Below, piece after piece: positions 24,663 through 38,052 of a stretch of DNA of 64,000 nt; position 1 is the stretch's first letter; each line of letters starts with the position of its first letter. This stretch comes from Polytrichum commune (lineage: Eukaryota > Streptophyta > Polytrichopsida > Polytrichales > Polytrichaceae): positions 14,163,001 to 14,227,000 of the forward strand of contig OX485807.1 in assembly GCA_950295325.1 (NCBI GenBank), written 5' to 3'. A program made the translations under genes and the position numbers. The notes below the pieces were generated by a model that did not search any database, was not told the origin of the DNA, and saw only the letters and a list, made by a program, of their open reading frames with translations.

Positions 24663-26589
24663 TTTCATTCATGCGGTTCCTCACACATGATAAAATAAAA
24701 TAAACCAACGGTTGTGAGCGTTTGGAGTGCCATTGTCTCCCGGTTTTGTGGTAGGTCTACGTCCAAGAGGTAATTCTGGAAAATAGTCCAAGTGACCATG
24801 AACACATGATCCATACGATGTCACGTAGGAATCCATGTAGACTTTACATCCATCTTGCATTCACAAACTCTGTTGGTCCCTCAAGTGTAGTGTGAAGTGA
24901 ACTTGGACCGGCTCCGCCTTTTCCACCAATGAGAGTGCTTGAAGTGTAATGGTCACGGGCTCTCAGTCTCGTGTGTGAAGGGTCCCTTAATGGAACCTCC
25001 TTATCATTCTGATGTCGAAACATCTAAGGTGCGTGGGGCTTATGATTGTGGGCGCTTATTCTCCACAGGCAATTAGCTGTTGGATCGGATTGGGAATTGC
25101 CTAATCTCGCCCGCAATTGCAAGTGGCAAAGATTTATCGTCTCAAGTTTCGGGATTGGAGTGTCACAACAAATTTAAACGGTGTCTAGAATTTGAGCACA
25201 TACTCCAACCTTACCTCAACACATGTCATTTTTGTGTGTGTGTGTGTTGGGAATACAACCTTGTCATTTGAGTTTACCACTGAAGTATAGGTGATGAATT
25301 AAAACCTGTCATCACATTGGTAGGGTAGTAAGCCCTACCCTGCACCAAGAGGATTCTTGAGCAGGGTAGGGTCAACGGGTTCAAATTCACATCAGATTGC
25401 TTGATGTTGGTTATTTATTTATTTATTTATTTGTCATTGCATAAGGACCACATACATTAGTCAAAAATCCAAGAATCACAAGGAAATCTAGTCCTTGTCG
25501 TTTTGATCTCGAAATGTCCAATGCCAAATGGGCACCAAATTCTAGGTCTGTACTAGTAACATGAAGTTTGAAGAGGTTGAAGAGAAAATCATACGATAAT
25601 CAACTGTTGTCATTTGTGGTAATTAGTGTGTACAAATTTGCACCAAACAATTTCGTAGTACCTGCAAGTGGCATAACATTATTTAGCTGCAATGAGCCGT
25701 TTCATTCTAAAATTGATCAACCTAATCCAGGGCTACTAGTTTATCAAGCTCAATCTACTACTAAGAAGCATCTAGGAGGTATAATTCTGGCACCTTATAT
25801 GACATATTCCAGGCCCCACCCAACTTGCTCACTCAGTTGGATAACGTTATGGGGCACCATGAGTCGTGGGCACTGCTCTCTTGGATCAGAGTTGCTAATG
25901 AACGTTTATACTCAATATAAGAGAAACCAACCTTGAAACCAAGCTCCCCAAAGTTAGGTACATGTCAAAGGCCGAAATTCTTCTTATGCCATGACCCACC
26001 AATCTCTGTTTCGAAACCGGCGTCTTTGGAATGTGTGTGGCCTCCACATGATTGAACAAGCTAGCGCAAGAGGCTCCTCTTTGTCAACAAGAAGGTTGCT
26101 TTCTTCAAGCTGCTCGCACTCTTGGATCTCTCTGCAACCTCTCTAATTTAAAGCCTGGGGCCTAATACGAAGCATCCATTCCAAACTAGCCAAACTTATA
26201 TGCATCGGGACTAGCTTTTCAAAGCACCTTATGAAATGTGTGCTCAAAGTCATAATCTCCACTCTAATTTCAGGAGGCACACGCATGCTCTGTGGCAGCG
26301 TCCACTTGGGAGCCCACTTGGAGCGGATCATTCAGGCAGCCTGGACATTTATCACTTGCCAAGGGCCCGCAATTCTCAGGTACAAATGCCAGCCACAAAA
26401 CATCTGTCCACATGAGATGCATGTTTAGCACGCACCGAGACTCGGATCATCATCTTCTCAAGGTTAAGCAAGCAGTTCTTAGTTGTGGCAGTGGTGAGTT
26501 CACGACCACCAGCTTTTTGGTTTCGGTGCTTAAGAATCGCCTCATCATCCAGTTAGCAATCACGAGTCGTGAATTACAAAGATTTTCCT

Positions 26590-27850
26590 TTGAATTTCGT
26601 GAATCAGGCCAGATTGTTGCAGGTACAAGTGGTAGGATCAGGTCGAGGTGAAGATGAATAGCCTCTTGATTTGTGAACGATCACAGGCATGACAGGCCCA
26701 ATGTGTTTGTTCACTGTTGAACAATGTGGAGTAGCTGTAAATATATTTTGCTGAGCATAGAGTCCAATCTCATTGTAACGCATCATCCCTTTTGGCTGTT
26801 CACTTGCTATTAAGAAGAACGAACACATAAGAAAATAAGGCCCAAGTACCGTTTACTATACTTTACTTCGTCTTGTGTATGATCGTGATGGGCAAGATGA
26901 CATCGCCGATAAGAGACCCTGAGATTGTCATTTTGAGTTCCAGAATCCCTGGGAGTTCCATAAGATGCAAAAGTTGTAGGATCACGTCGAAGTGAAGATG
27001 AGTGTCCCGATTCGCAAATGATTACGTGGGCTTGATCAATAGGCCTTCCCAATTGTGTCATGTGTTCACTGCTCAAAAATCTAGAATAGTTAATATGCTC
27101 TGCAGAGGAGCACACAATCCAATCTTATGGTTAATGGCACTTGGAATTTTTTTATTTTTTTTATTTTTTTTTATTAATCTTCTGGTGTTCATAATTCTTT
27201 GCCATGAGTTTCTTTCTTTGTAAATAATCACAAGGTCAAAGGACCCTCCCCATTGTGTGTGTTTATTGTGTGCCATTCAAGAATAGTTGGTGTACGTTTC
27301 AGAGGACACAGTCCAATCTTATCGTTAACATGATACAGGCCTTCTCGTATCCATTTTTAATTACAGGCCTTGCCATATACTTACCATTGATATCTGATTA
27401 AGAAAAGTGACCACATCAGGCTCACATACCTTTCTCCACATTACTTCCCATTGGGCCTAGCTCATAGACGTGGACCTGAAAACAGTTTGAGATGGCATTG
27501 TTAATTGGGTTACTCCTTGAGATTGTCACTTCAAGTTTCCAGAATCATAGGAAGTTCATAAAATGCAAAAGTTGTAGGAGGTCAAAATAAAGAGGAGTCT
27601 CTTTTTGTTTGTGAATATCATGTTCTAGAATGGTTGGTGTATTTTCTGGGCTCATGGTTTGTAATACATGATGTCTTTCCAGAGTCCATTTTTTGTCTAC
27701 AAGCTTTGTCATATACCTACCACGCAAATGTAGGTGTCCCGTCAACCAAGAGGAGTGACCACATGAGGCTCTCATACGTTACTTCCCCGTCTTATGTATG
27801 ATTTTCCCATTGGGCTAGGTTAAAGGCGTGGACCTTGTAATCAATCCGGG
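26590..27850 (+). repeat. Complex duplicated tract upstream of phytoglobin
   Basis: At least three diverged units repeat here. One block ('gcaaaagttgtagga', then a 'gtcaatctca'-like end) recurs at about 26620-26790, 26965-27140, 27210-27330 and 27560-27680. A second block recurs at about 26865-26920, 27420-27500 and 27770-27875 and consists of 'acttc..cgtcttatgtatga', 'cattgggc' and a following ATG. The third member of the second block is the phytoglobin 5' region itself, including its start codon. Related sequence occurs inverted at about 30295-30450 and 50260-50400. It may hold duplicated promoter DNA, but that is inference. Confidence 0.5.
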
Positions 27851-29567
<1,717 letters not shown>

Positions 29568-30721
29568 ATTGTTAAAAGTATGTGTAAACACTTTAATTGA
29601 TTCAAATATTAGGGGTTGTTTACACCATCTATGAAGTCGTCCCAAGGCCCTGTAAAATCTGTGATTGGTTGTTGAACTTGCCTTGGGACCACTTCGGTTA
29701 ACACCAAGGAAAAAATGTCAAAGTAATTATGGAGTTCGAAGTCCCCAAACGACATATTTTAAGGCCTATATTATCCACTGACATGGTCCAATGGGTTTTG
29801 TGGTAGGAGAGGCAAAAGAGATGCTCTAGTAGAAAAAAGGAGGGGCCAATGCAAAGAAATGTTGTTATAATAAATTCTTAATGAAATTTTTGTTGGGGAA
29901 GAGAAGGTGAAGACAAGAGAAGAAAAGGGAATGGTCAGACTTGAATTTTTCTCATAATTGTCCTTTTTGGGCATATATTAAAAAAATCAACACATTCACT
30001 TTTTGGTGCATGGTCATTCCTCTTGTTCCACATTCGGTTAACACCTAATGAGGAGCCCATAGACTTTGTGAATTGATTTTTTAAGAAATCCGACCATCAA
30101 GTCGGATCATGGAAAAAGGTCATCTTCCATGGTCCGACTTCATGTCAACCCTCATTGAAGAGGGAGTGCACACCAAATGAAATTTGCTTTATTGATTGGA
30201 TCCATCAGTTCAAGACTAAGGTAGGTGGCCCTTATGTAAATCAAAGACCTACGTTTGTAGTGGTGAATGTATTTATAAAGGGACATCCGAAGAGCATTTA
30301 TGATGAGATTGGACTATATTCTCAAAATATAGCTGGTAGATACCATTCTAGGGTCAACATTTAACACAAATGGGAGGGCCAATGTGATCACTAATAGAAA
30401 GTACAAGTCTTCACTTGGATCTCTTCAAACTTTTGCATCTCACCTTTGATTTTGTAATTTGAATTGACAATCTTCTGACTTGCAAATGCAAAGTGGATGA
30501 TACAATACCCAAGCCCATCCAACATCAAAAGGTTCCTGTTAAGTTGGATGTGCCCACAATAGCATACCTTACTTCTTTTCTGTCAAGGTCTCCATACACA
30601 CCATGCCAAAAAAAAAACACATCTGCAACCCATGTACGAGAAGTTCTTCTTACTTTCTAAGGAATGGAACACTTTCAGGTGCTCGCCAAACCCTGTCTCT
30701 ATACACCAGAGCCCTACATTG

Positions 30722-30890
30722 GGTGCCCATGCCCATGCCCATGCCCACCCATGCCCATGGGTTTTGGGTGGGCATGGGTGCGATATTATTGTTCATGGGT
30801 GGGCATGGGTGGGCAAGGGTGCGATATTATTGTTCATGGGTGGGCATGGGTTCGATATTATAATGGGTGGGCATGGGTGGGCATGAGATC
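30722..30890 (+). repeat. Left subterminal minisatellite of the hAT element
   Basis: The array starts with 'cccatg' units in one orientation and flips through a palindrome near 30745-30765 into 'gggtgggcatgg' units. It includes two copies of 'gtgcgatattattgttcatg'. A shorter array of the same unit occurs at the right end (about 31208-31270). Repeated subterminal motifs of this kind are known transposase-binding sites in hAT elements; that role here is inferred. Confidence 0.75.
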
Positions 30891-31136
30891 ATTGCAGTGG
30901 TGAGCTTAGCATTGCCAATGAATTGGGATACCACTGCTAAATTCAATATTCTCTTGTGGTGGAAGCTGAAAGGAGCCCCCACATTCCCCATCATGTCGCG
31001 CGTGGCGTGTTCAGTTTTGTGCATCCCTGCATCCAACTCCAAATCGGAGTCAAACTTCTCGGATGCAAGGAATACGCTAACCAAGAAGCGCTCCGAGCTA
31101 AAGCCAGCGATAGTGAACGACCTTTTATTTGTCTGA
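30867..31136 (+). pseudogene. hATC dimerisation-domain fragment of a hAT transposase
   Basis: The translated frame contains FNILLWWKLKGAPTFPIMS, then VACSVLCIPASNSKSESNFS, then RNTLTKKRSELKPAIVNDLL. This is the ordered signature of the hAT C-terminal dimerisation domain (WW..., IP.S...SE..FS, R..L.P..V). The frame is open for about 89 codons up to the stop at 31134-31136. The N-terminal BED zinc finger and the RNase-H-like catalytic core are absent. It is either a deletion derivative or a peptide that could interfere with transposase dimerisation (inference). Confidence 0.85.
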
Positions 31137-32464
31137 TCCAACCAAGACTTGGTGTAGGCGGGGTAATACACATTACATAATTTTTGAATACATGGGCGCA
31201 ATTTGAATAGCATGGGTGGGCATGGGTGCGCACATGTCATGCTATGGGTGGGCATGGGTGGGCATAGGTCGCTTCTGATGGGCATGATCTGGGTATGGGT
31301 GCAATTTAAAAGGAAAATGTTGAGCTCTGCTATACACCGAAAGGCCACCTGGAATCTGCTATGTAACAGGATATAGGGATTTTCTTCAGAATCACAAGAA
31401 TGTTAGATGCCTTCAAAATACTTCTTAAATGGAGATGCCACATGCCCTTTGCAGTTAAATACAGATGCAAAAATGGTAATCAAAAGGCAGAGGTATATCA
31501 TGAACTACTCTACGGTATGTGGATTTAGGTTACAAGACTGCTGAGGGTGCTGAAGGGAGATTTTTCATACATGATAGCAAACTGCATGCCTGATCCTCTA
31601 TATACAACATTAGGTGAATCACTTCCCTTGAAGTAATGCAGAGCAGATCACCTCAGAATCTGCTCAACAATGTACAGTGCAAGGGGGAGTTCCTTTAGAG
31701 AGCAACAGATATGCAATCACGATGTCTTTGTATTCAGGAGACATACGGCCTCTCATTGATGACAACTTGGCCAGAAGCATTGGCTATTATTTGATAATTG
31801 ATGTTGAGAAAATGCAACATGGAAGACTTACATTGCTTTAACCATTCAGATCACCCATACAAATCATGGTTCACCTTCAAAAGGATGGACCAAGAAGCAC
31901 CTCATGTTAGTCACGTATGTACCAATGGAGGCCTTTACCCTATTTCTTCACAAGCTGTGGTACAGTTTCACCTGGCTTGTCTGGAGATGGTGAATCATTT
32001 GCTGGACCATAATCTATCCTATGCTATTTTGGAAGAGCTGTCTTGCACTCTCTGTCATCGCTATAATGCTTGCACTCATTTAGCATTCTCTGGATCCTGT
32101 GTGAATAATATCCCTGTGCAGAATATGTTGTGATCAGTCTATTCTTGGAGGCTCAAACTAGTAGCCGCTGCTGCTCTGCAGTGAAACATAGCCCGATACA
32201 CGTCATACATGGATTCATAGATCTTTGGCAACAAATGCTCTGTCCCTAAATTTTTCCCAGCTCAGAGTGATCTGTTGTGAAATGAGCAGCTTCCAGGAAA
32301 CGCACAAGTAAAATTCATTAGAGTAAGGCTCTCTGCAATAACCTAAATTTACAAATTGCAATTTGCAACAAAGTTAGTAACCCTGAACGTGTTGCTCAAG
32401 TTAGTAGCAAATCTTAATAGCTTACCTTCTGAAGCTCCTCTGTGCCTTGCTCCTGCTGTATTGT

Positions 32465-33455
32465 TTAATCACCGATTTCTGGGCCTGAATTACATCTCTT
32501 CAAAATTTCATATCTCAACCTGAGCACTGCCACAGTATCTCAGTTGTCGCAGGTGCTGGCTTCATTGGTTGGCAAACTTCACATATATTACCCACCTTCA
32601 TGATTGCTCCCGTCTGGATCTCCAGCTTGCTTATGCTTGTGCTTGGGCTCACCATACATCTCAAAAAAATCGTAACCATCTCTATGAAAACTTCCCTCGC
32701 GAGCCTTTGACCTCTGCAGGACAAAACCCCAAGAGAATATCCTTAACTTGAGGATACCTAAGTTATTGATGCACCAGTTTACCTAAGCACTGATAGAAAC
32801 TGTACTCTTTTTACCATATGGCAAGAAGATCAACAACAAAGTTTGCCAACAGCCTCAAAATGTCGGAATGTTTGAAATTCTTGTGCTCTAGAAATTAGTG
32901 CCTGCCGAATGGTGGCTCCATAGCTTCTTCATTGCAACCTACAGTAGAGCATTTCTCTACACAGTCTTGACAAATTAATTTTTTTCATTCTTCATTGCAA
33001 ACCTCCCTCTTAATATAACAAATTCTTGATCAGGTCTCGAAAGCATACATTGAAGGATATTAGTCTAATCTTCCGTTATGCAGGTAGAGATATGTTGACT
33101 CCATCACATGAAGGAACTAAGTCGAAAATAGGTAGACACAAGAATGTCATGCATCATTCTCAAGAAAAATATGATGAGCTTACCTCTAGATGAAGTGATT
33201 TCAAGGCTCTGTCCTCGAAGTCGGCAGAATTGAAGTTTGCAATCTCTACCTATTTCAGACAATCCCATCATACTACATCTAGGATTGAAGGTATCCACTA
33301 TTGTAGTGCAGTTCGATAGCGATGGAAACAACACAATCCACCAGAGAAGGAAGGGGAAGAGAATTTACCTCAATAATAGCCAAATAAGCAACGGCAACGG
33401 TGGCTTGGAAGAGAGCCAGCACTGCGAGTCGCTGTGACATTGGTAACTTTGCCAT
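32465..33455 (-). CDS. Small single-pass membrane protein, 4 coding exons
   Basis: I do not recognise the family. Coding exons on the minus strand are 33369-33455, 33184-33249, 32596-32713 and 32465-32484. All joins keep phase at GT-AG sites, giving 96 residues. The N-terminus MAKLPMSQRL leads into a hydrophobic stretch (about 10-28, LAVLALFQATVAVAYLAII) that fits one membrane helix or signal anchor. Next comes an acidic segment, VEIANFNSADFEDRALKSL, and a charged His/Lys-rich tail containing YGEPKHKHKQAGD that ends in EGPEIGD. The start ATG at 33455 sits two bases after a likely acceptor ('gaaacag'), so an upstream 5' UTR exon is likely. A donor after the stop codon (near 32426) suggests a 3' UTR intron. 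Confidence rests on splice consistency, not homology. Confidence 0.6.
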
Positions 33456-35030
33456 CTCTGTTTCAAGATCGGATCCCAATCATAAATGTGTCTCCACACC
33501 AAGCACTTAATCTCCGGGGCACCCTAGCACCTATGCTCCACCCAACCATAGTGGGTAATCATAGTGGGGATATACGGTTGAACTGTACATTTTCATCAAC
33601 CAACTATGGGGCTTGCCCTTAGCGGAAGGATATAGGTGCAGGCCTGTCTTTTCGCACCGTTGTAAGTGCTCCACCTTTGAAAAGACGCAGTCGTCTTCTG
33701 GGACACCCTGATTCTCTCGATGCCTGTTTCCGAGTTAAACCAACTCGAAGCTGAAGCAACACCATAATTCACGCCGTGGCAACATCGGAGTTATCTCTAC
33801 TCTTCCGCTTCTGTTTCCACACACCCCATAGCAGCAAACCCTAAGCACCTCTGCTGCTCTTTCTGACCCCTCAAACCCTAATTCCAACATTGGTCGCAAG
33901 TCAAACTCCTGTGACATATTGCAAACATGACAGACGTGATATCATTACAAACATATTGCAAATAATTACATTGCAAATAAGTGATATTATAACTTACCTA
34001 CCTTTGCACACACGGCGACAAGATGGTAGAGGGTGCCTCTAGGGGTTCAGCTGTCCTGGACTCCCGTTCCTGCTTTATGCCTGTGCGACAAGACACAATG
34101 AAACGATGAAATTCTGAATTTTCTTTCCCTGTGGGACAATCATTCGACTCAGTTTGTGTTGAAATTCAGATTCAGGCGGCAATTTGTTCACTACTCCACA
34201 AGGATCAAACTTGACGAGGTATGTTGTGTGTTAGTTTGAGATTCTCTGAAGAGAGAAAATGAACGTCAACAGCTTCATGCTGTGTGAGTGAGGACCCGTT
34301 CGCCATATCCAGTGTCAAATTCCTATAAAGGCTCTTGACGGGCATGTGACGGGTAACTTTTTGGCTACATATCGCGTGACGTTCAAATTCTTTTTGAAAT
34401 TCTTTCTGAATAAATTGTTTTCAATATACTTACGTAGAGATTAGATCATAATGATAATGAAAAAACATTCAAATTTCACAAACTAAGTAATGTATGTATA
34501 GAAATACTAGGTTACTAAGGTCAACTTTGGCTATAGTATTTAAATGTAAACAAAAGGTAGAAAAACAACCTATTGCATTGTAGATGAAACTTTAATCTCC
34601 ATAACATCATTTAGATTCATAATAGTGTTATGTAAAATTGACAATATTCCATAGAATATTCCTTTATATTTCCCACATTCAAACTTGGAATAATAATTAT
34701 CTGCAAGGTGGAATTCAAGTTTGACCAACCAAAAGCCTCAAAGGGGCTCATTAAGACCTCTACCAAAAACTAACACCCTCCTACAAAAACTTTACATGGA
34801 AGAAACATTTTGTTGATGTTCAACAAAAAAATAAGAAACATAAGGTATTTTTCAGAGGTCGTAGTTAATTATAAAGCGATCATTTTTTGTTGATAGAATT
34901 TCAAATTTTGATTAAGGTAGATGGTTGCAATTCTTACCATTTTGAGCATTGAGCGTAGATACTATTATTGATGTTAAACTTTTAAATTATTCTCATTAGC
35001 ATTTGACAAGACTTTCTAGCACACTTTGTA

Positions 35031-35278
35031 CTCGGGGGGTTCACTCCCTCTTATATTTTGCATACACGTGCGTTCGGGACCTATTTATTGGGGGGGGGGT
35101 TATTTACCTTGCAGAAAAGATTATAAGATGATGGTATTTTACATGTAAACATGTTTCATTATTTAAAAACCCCCTATTTTACATGTACATTTTTTACAAA
35201 ATTTATTTACAATGAATATATTGGACCTTATTTTTTATCGCACGTTGTTCTACGATTTTCGCCAGTGAACCCCCCGAG
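35031..35278. mobile_element. MITE-like element with perfect 15-bp TIR
   Basis: The left end CTCGGGGGGTTCACT at 35031-35045 is the exact inverse of the right end AGTGAACCCCCCGAG at 35264-35278. The 248-bp unit contains a G-homopolymer near 35090 and is otherwise AT-rich and non-coding. No matching target duplication is obvious at the flanks, so the superfamily is open. Confidence 0.6.
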
Positions 35279-35391
35279 ACTCTGTAACCATGTTAAAAAG
35301 TAGATGTGTGTGATCCAAATTTAGTGGTCATATAGGTCTCCCCCGCTCAAATGTGTTGACTATTGAGCTTAGAATAGTTAGCATACTTCAA

Positions 35392-35490
35392 ACACGTAGT
35401 CCAATCTCTTTAAGAACATGTGTCCTTTTGGTGTTTGTTCTTAGATCCACACCTAACCACCACATACCATGTTTCAAATATAAGTGTCCA
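35392..35490 (+). repeat. Dispersed repeat copy ('taaccaca' family)
   Basis: The text 'gtccttttggtgtttgttct' followed by 'tagatccacacctaaccacc' matches the copies at 18487-18600 and, inverted, those near 620 and 1040. At least four copies occur in 64 kb, so this is likely an abundant family in the genome. No coding content was recognised. Confidence 0.45.
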
Positions 35491-38052
35491 AGTTATATTT
35501 CTATGTTTGAATATTGAGCACCTCTACCTTAATTGGATTCCATTTGCGAAGTTAGAAGGGCTTGGAGTTTTATTCGTAGATGACTCAAAGCCAAAATGGA
35601 AGCTAATAAATATCAAGGTGGTGAGCATTCTCAAACTCAACAAGAATTGTTTGCGCAAATTTAGGGTGTTGGTTTTGGATGGGATATTGGCTTTAGCATT
35701 GTCTACCTTGGTAGTTGTGCAATGTAAATTATGTCCCTACTCCTATGAATGCGTATATCTTATACACCGATACACTTCAAACACTTGTCAAATGGTCTAT
35801 AAAGATACCTCACTAAAATTTTAATTCATATGTGACAGGTGTATATTTCATAACTGGTTTTTACACAAGCATCTTTACGAACGCATGTCTTTTGACGGGT
35901 TTAAATTGTTCTTGCCTTTCACACGATGGTTGTGCAAGTATTTTTTTATCAAATTTTGACGTATGATGGGCTAAAATGGGCACTTAAATTAACCTTGGCC
36001 CTATCCATAGCAATTGGATTCAACCCATTTGCTTCCGGCATAGGGTTATTGCCTACCTATTCTATTTTCTATATACTTGATTTGTATACTATACAAGAGC
36101 TATTCTCAAAGTCTTGGCATCACTCTCCTATTGAATTGATTAAAACATGAGTTCAAGAGCTTGTGCATAAAATCATCCAAGTTTTCTCAATGCTTAGATT
36201 ACCATATTCAAAGAATGATGCCAGGTTGTTAAATACTAACTTTCTAATGTGTTCTACTAAGATGGGTGGGCCAAACATACGTTGATCTTGGATTCAAGAT
36301 GACGGGTACCATGGGCATACATAGTGACAACTAGTGGTGCATTTCTTTTTAATTTCTTTTAAAATACACATTCTAAAATGTATTTAAAAATACTCGGCAA
36401 ATTTTGAGGCATTTTTTATGTTTTTGAAGCACGACTATAGCCAGTCCAAGTCAGTAGGGCAAATATAGACACGCTCAACTTCGCCAATTGTTTCATATTA
36501 CCATATAGCATTAGTACATTCAAACTCAATGGCAGTGTCTGAGCCTTGAGTGTTGCCACACTAACTAACAAATACTGGAATACATTATGCACCACATGGC
36601 ATGGCACACTGAACAAGTCGTGAATGATGGTTTGCATTCGCAATGTCTTCATTCTTGGATCAATACTTGGGTGGAGAAGAGCTCGAAGAACCGATCTTAG
36701 AAGAGGGGAATGTTTTCGACAATAATGGCCATAAAGGACCTCATGGATTGATGTCTTTGATGATTTTCAATTAAAAAAACATATAAAACATATAAAAGTA
36801 TTTTAATTTGATTTTATAATGCCACCTCCGATCTCTAGAATAAAAAATGCAACAGTAGTGACAACCCTAGAAGTTACCTGTGTGTTCCAATGCTTCAATC
36901 ACATTACCCTACACAGCTGCAAGCACCAAGGAAAGTGACTATTAGTTTGACAATATATATACCATTGGACTCAAGGGCCACCACTTTGACAAGTGCGAGT
37001 GGCCGATCGAGCCTAGCAGTTAAAACATGGCGCATTCATTCTCAAGCTACAAGCAAAAGTGTGGGAACTTGAGGAAACCTCTGCGTGCTACTGAAAGAAT
37101 TATCTCATTCAAACTCAAAAGCATTGAACATTTGAGATTCACTGGGGCTGTGTGAAGATCTGAACAAACTTCATGAAACTGAAGATTTGAGATTGACTTG
37201 TGTCATGAGCAAAGGTTCAGTGTTAAAAAGTACTAGACGTTCAAAACTCATGATCAGCTAACCAAGTTAGCAACTTGACATGTAATAGTTTGGGTGGCAA
37301 GTATCTGTAGCATTCACAGGAGTACGCATTTTCAGAACTTTGTTTGGAGCTGCTAAACCATATTTCTAAGAAGCATAATTTTGAAGTTGTTTTTGTATTA
37401 CAAGCACTAAATTAAGACTTCAAACACTCTCAGAAGCAAAATTCAACATTTGAGGGATGTGGACGGTGATTTTTGTTTTTGCGAAAATTGTTTTCAATTG
37501 GTTCTAAAAATGACATTTGACCGTGCAAACCTTATCTAATTCAGACATGAGTAGCATCAAGTACATTCTCCGCAATGCCCACTATCCAAGCATGGTGCTC
37601 CTCTTTGTAAAATAACTAATCATCAATTCACTACAAGACTTATTAGAATTGAATTAGAAACAATCATTGTTCTGAAGGGGAGGAGTTGCCACTTGGGAAC
37701 TTAATATAGATGATCGAGGTATACAATTCAGGATCATCTGCATTACTCCAAGTGTAAGGATCAAAAGTTAGGGTCGATCCAACTACAATAAGGTGTAGCA
37801 AATTAACTTGTGTCACACATCACCCTTTTCTCATAGCCCTTGACACTTTTTTCAATGCTTCTCAAGTTTTTATTGTGAACTTTACTTAGGCTCATCGGCA
37901 ACCCTTATCACAGCTGTAGATATTCTCATCACAACTGATTAATGATTCGTAATCAATCTGCAATATCATCTCCAACTGTAAACATGAGTCGTTATGAAAT
38001 GTAAGGACTCCTCTCTAATGTTGAGTCCTTAGTGGTAGGGTATGGGATGGTG

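Larger units (their letters stand above)
14848..26590. other. Gene-free, repeat-rich spacer
   Basis: No protein-coding exon was recognised on either strand. All reading frames are short and none shows a family motif. The tract contains MITE-like copies (about 16125-16290 and 20704-21006), dispersed-repeat copies (about 18487-18600 and 18812-18870), a possible SINE head (20283-20345), a TG run near 25232-25247 and a TTTA run near 25408-25430. The stretch 17100-18430 is less AT-rich and less repetitive than its surroundings, but I could not assign it. Confidence 0.5.
30699..31337 (+). mobile_element. hAT element with perfect 8-bp target duplication
   Basis: The element spans 30707-31329 (623 bp) and is flanked on both sides by the identical 8-mer 'ctatacac' (30699-30706 and 31330-31337), the target-duplication size of hAT transposons. 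Terminal inverted repeats are CAGAGCCCTACATT on the left and CAGAGCTCAACATT, read inward, on the right (12 of 14 match). Both ends carry subterminal 'gggtgggcatgg' repeats in opposite orientations, a common hAT feature. Inside lies a hATC dimerisation-domain coding remnant. It lacks the DNA-binding and catalytic parts of transposase, so it is non-autonomous. Confidence 0.9.
29568..32464. other. Spacer between phytoglobin and the small membrane-protein gene
   Basis: No additional gene was recognised apart from the hAT element at 30707-31329. The segment 30295-30450 is an inverted copy of the repeat block found upstream of phytoglobin. A 111-codon frame at 31798-32133 shows no family motif. The right part (about 31400-32464) may hold the 3' UTR of the minus-strand gene, because that gene's stop-containing exon is followed by a good splice donor near 32426. 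Confidence 0.45.
33456..38052. other. Spacer, including likely 5' UTR of the small membrane-protein gene
   Basis: The first 600 bases (about 33456-34080) are relatively GC-rich and probably hold the minus-strand gene's leader and promoter. The rest is AT-rich with no recognised gene. It includes the inverted-end element at 35031-35278 and a dispersed-repeat copy at about 35392-35490. A 134-codon frame at 35420-35824 overlaps that repeat and has no protein signature. Confidence 0.45.

Noticed and set aside
25568-25936. 122-codon open frame on the plus strand
   Set aside because: No recognised domain and no supporting exons; surrounded by repeat-rich DNA.
30722-30890. CRISPR-like regular short repeats
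   Set aside because: Units are GC-skewed minisatellite without unique spacers and lie at the ends of a hAT element in a plant genome.
30827-31348. 173-codon minus-strand frame across the hAT element
   Set aside because: It is the mirror of the hATC coding strand and of the subterminal repeats; the plus strand carries the family signature.
31798-32133. 111-codon open frame with several Cys and His
   Set aside because: No zinc-finger spacing or family resemblance; it lies antisense to the probable 3' UTR of the small membrane-protein gene.
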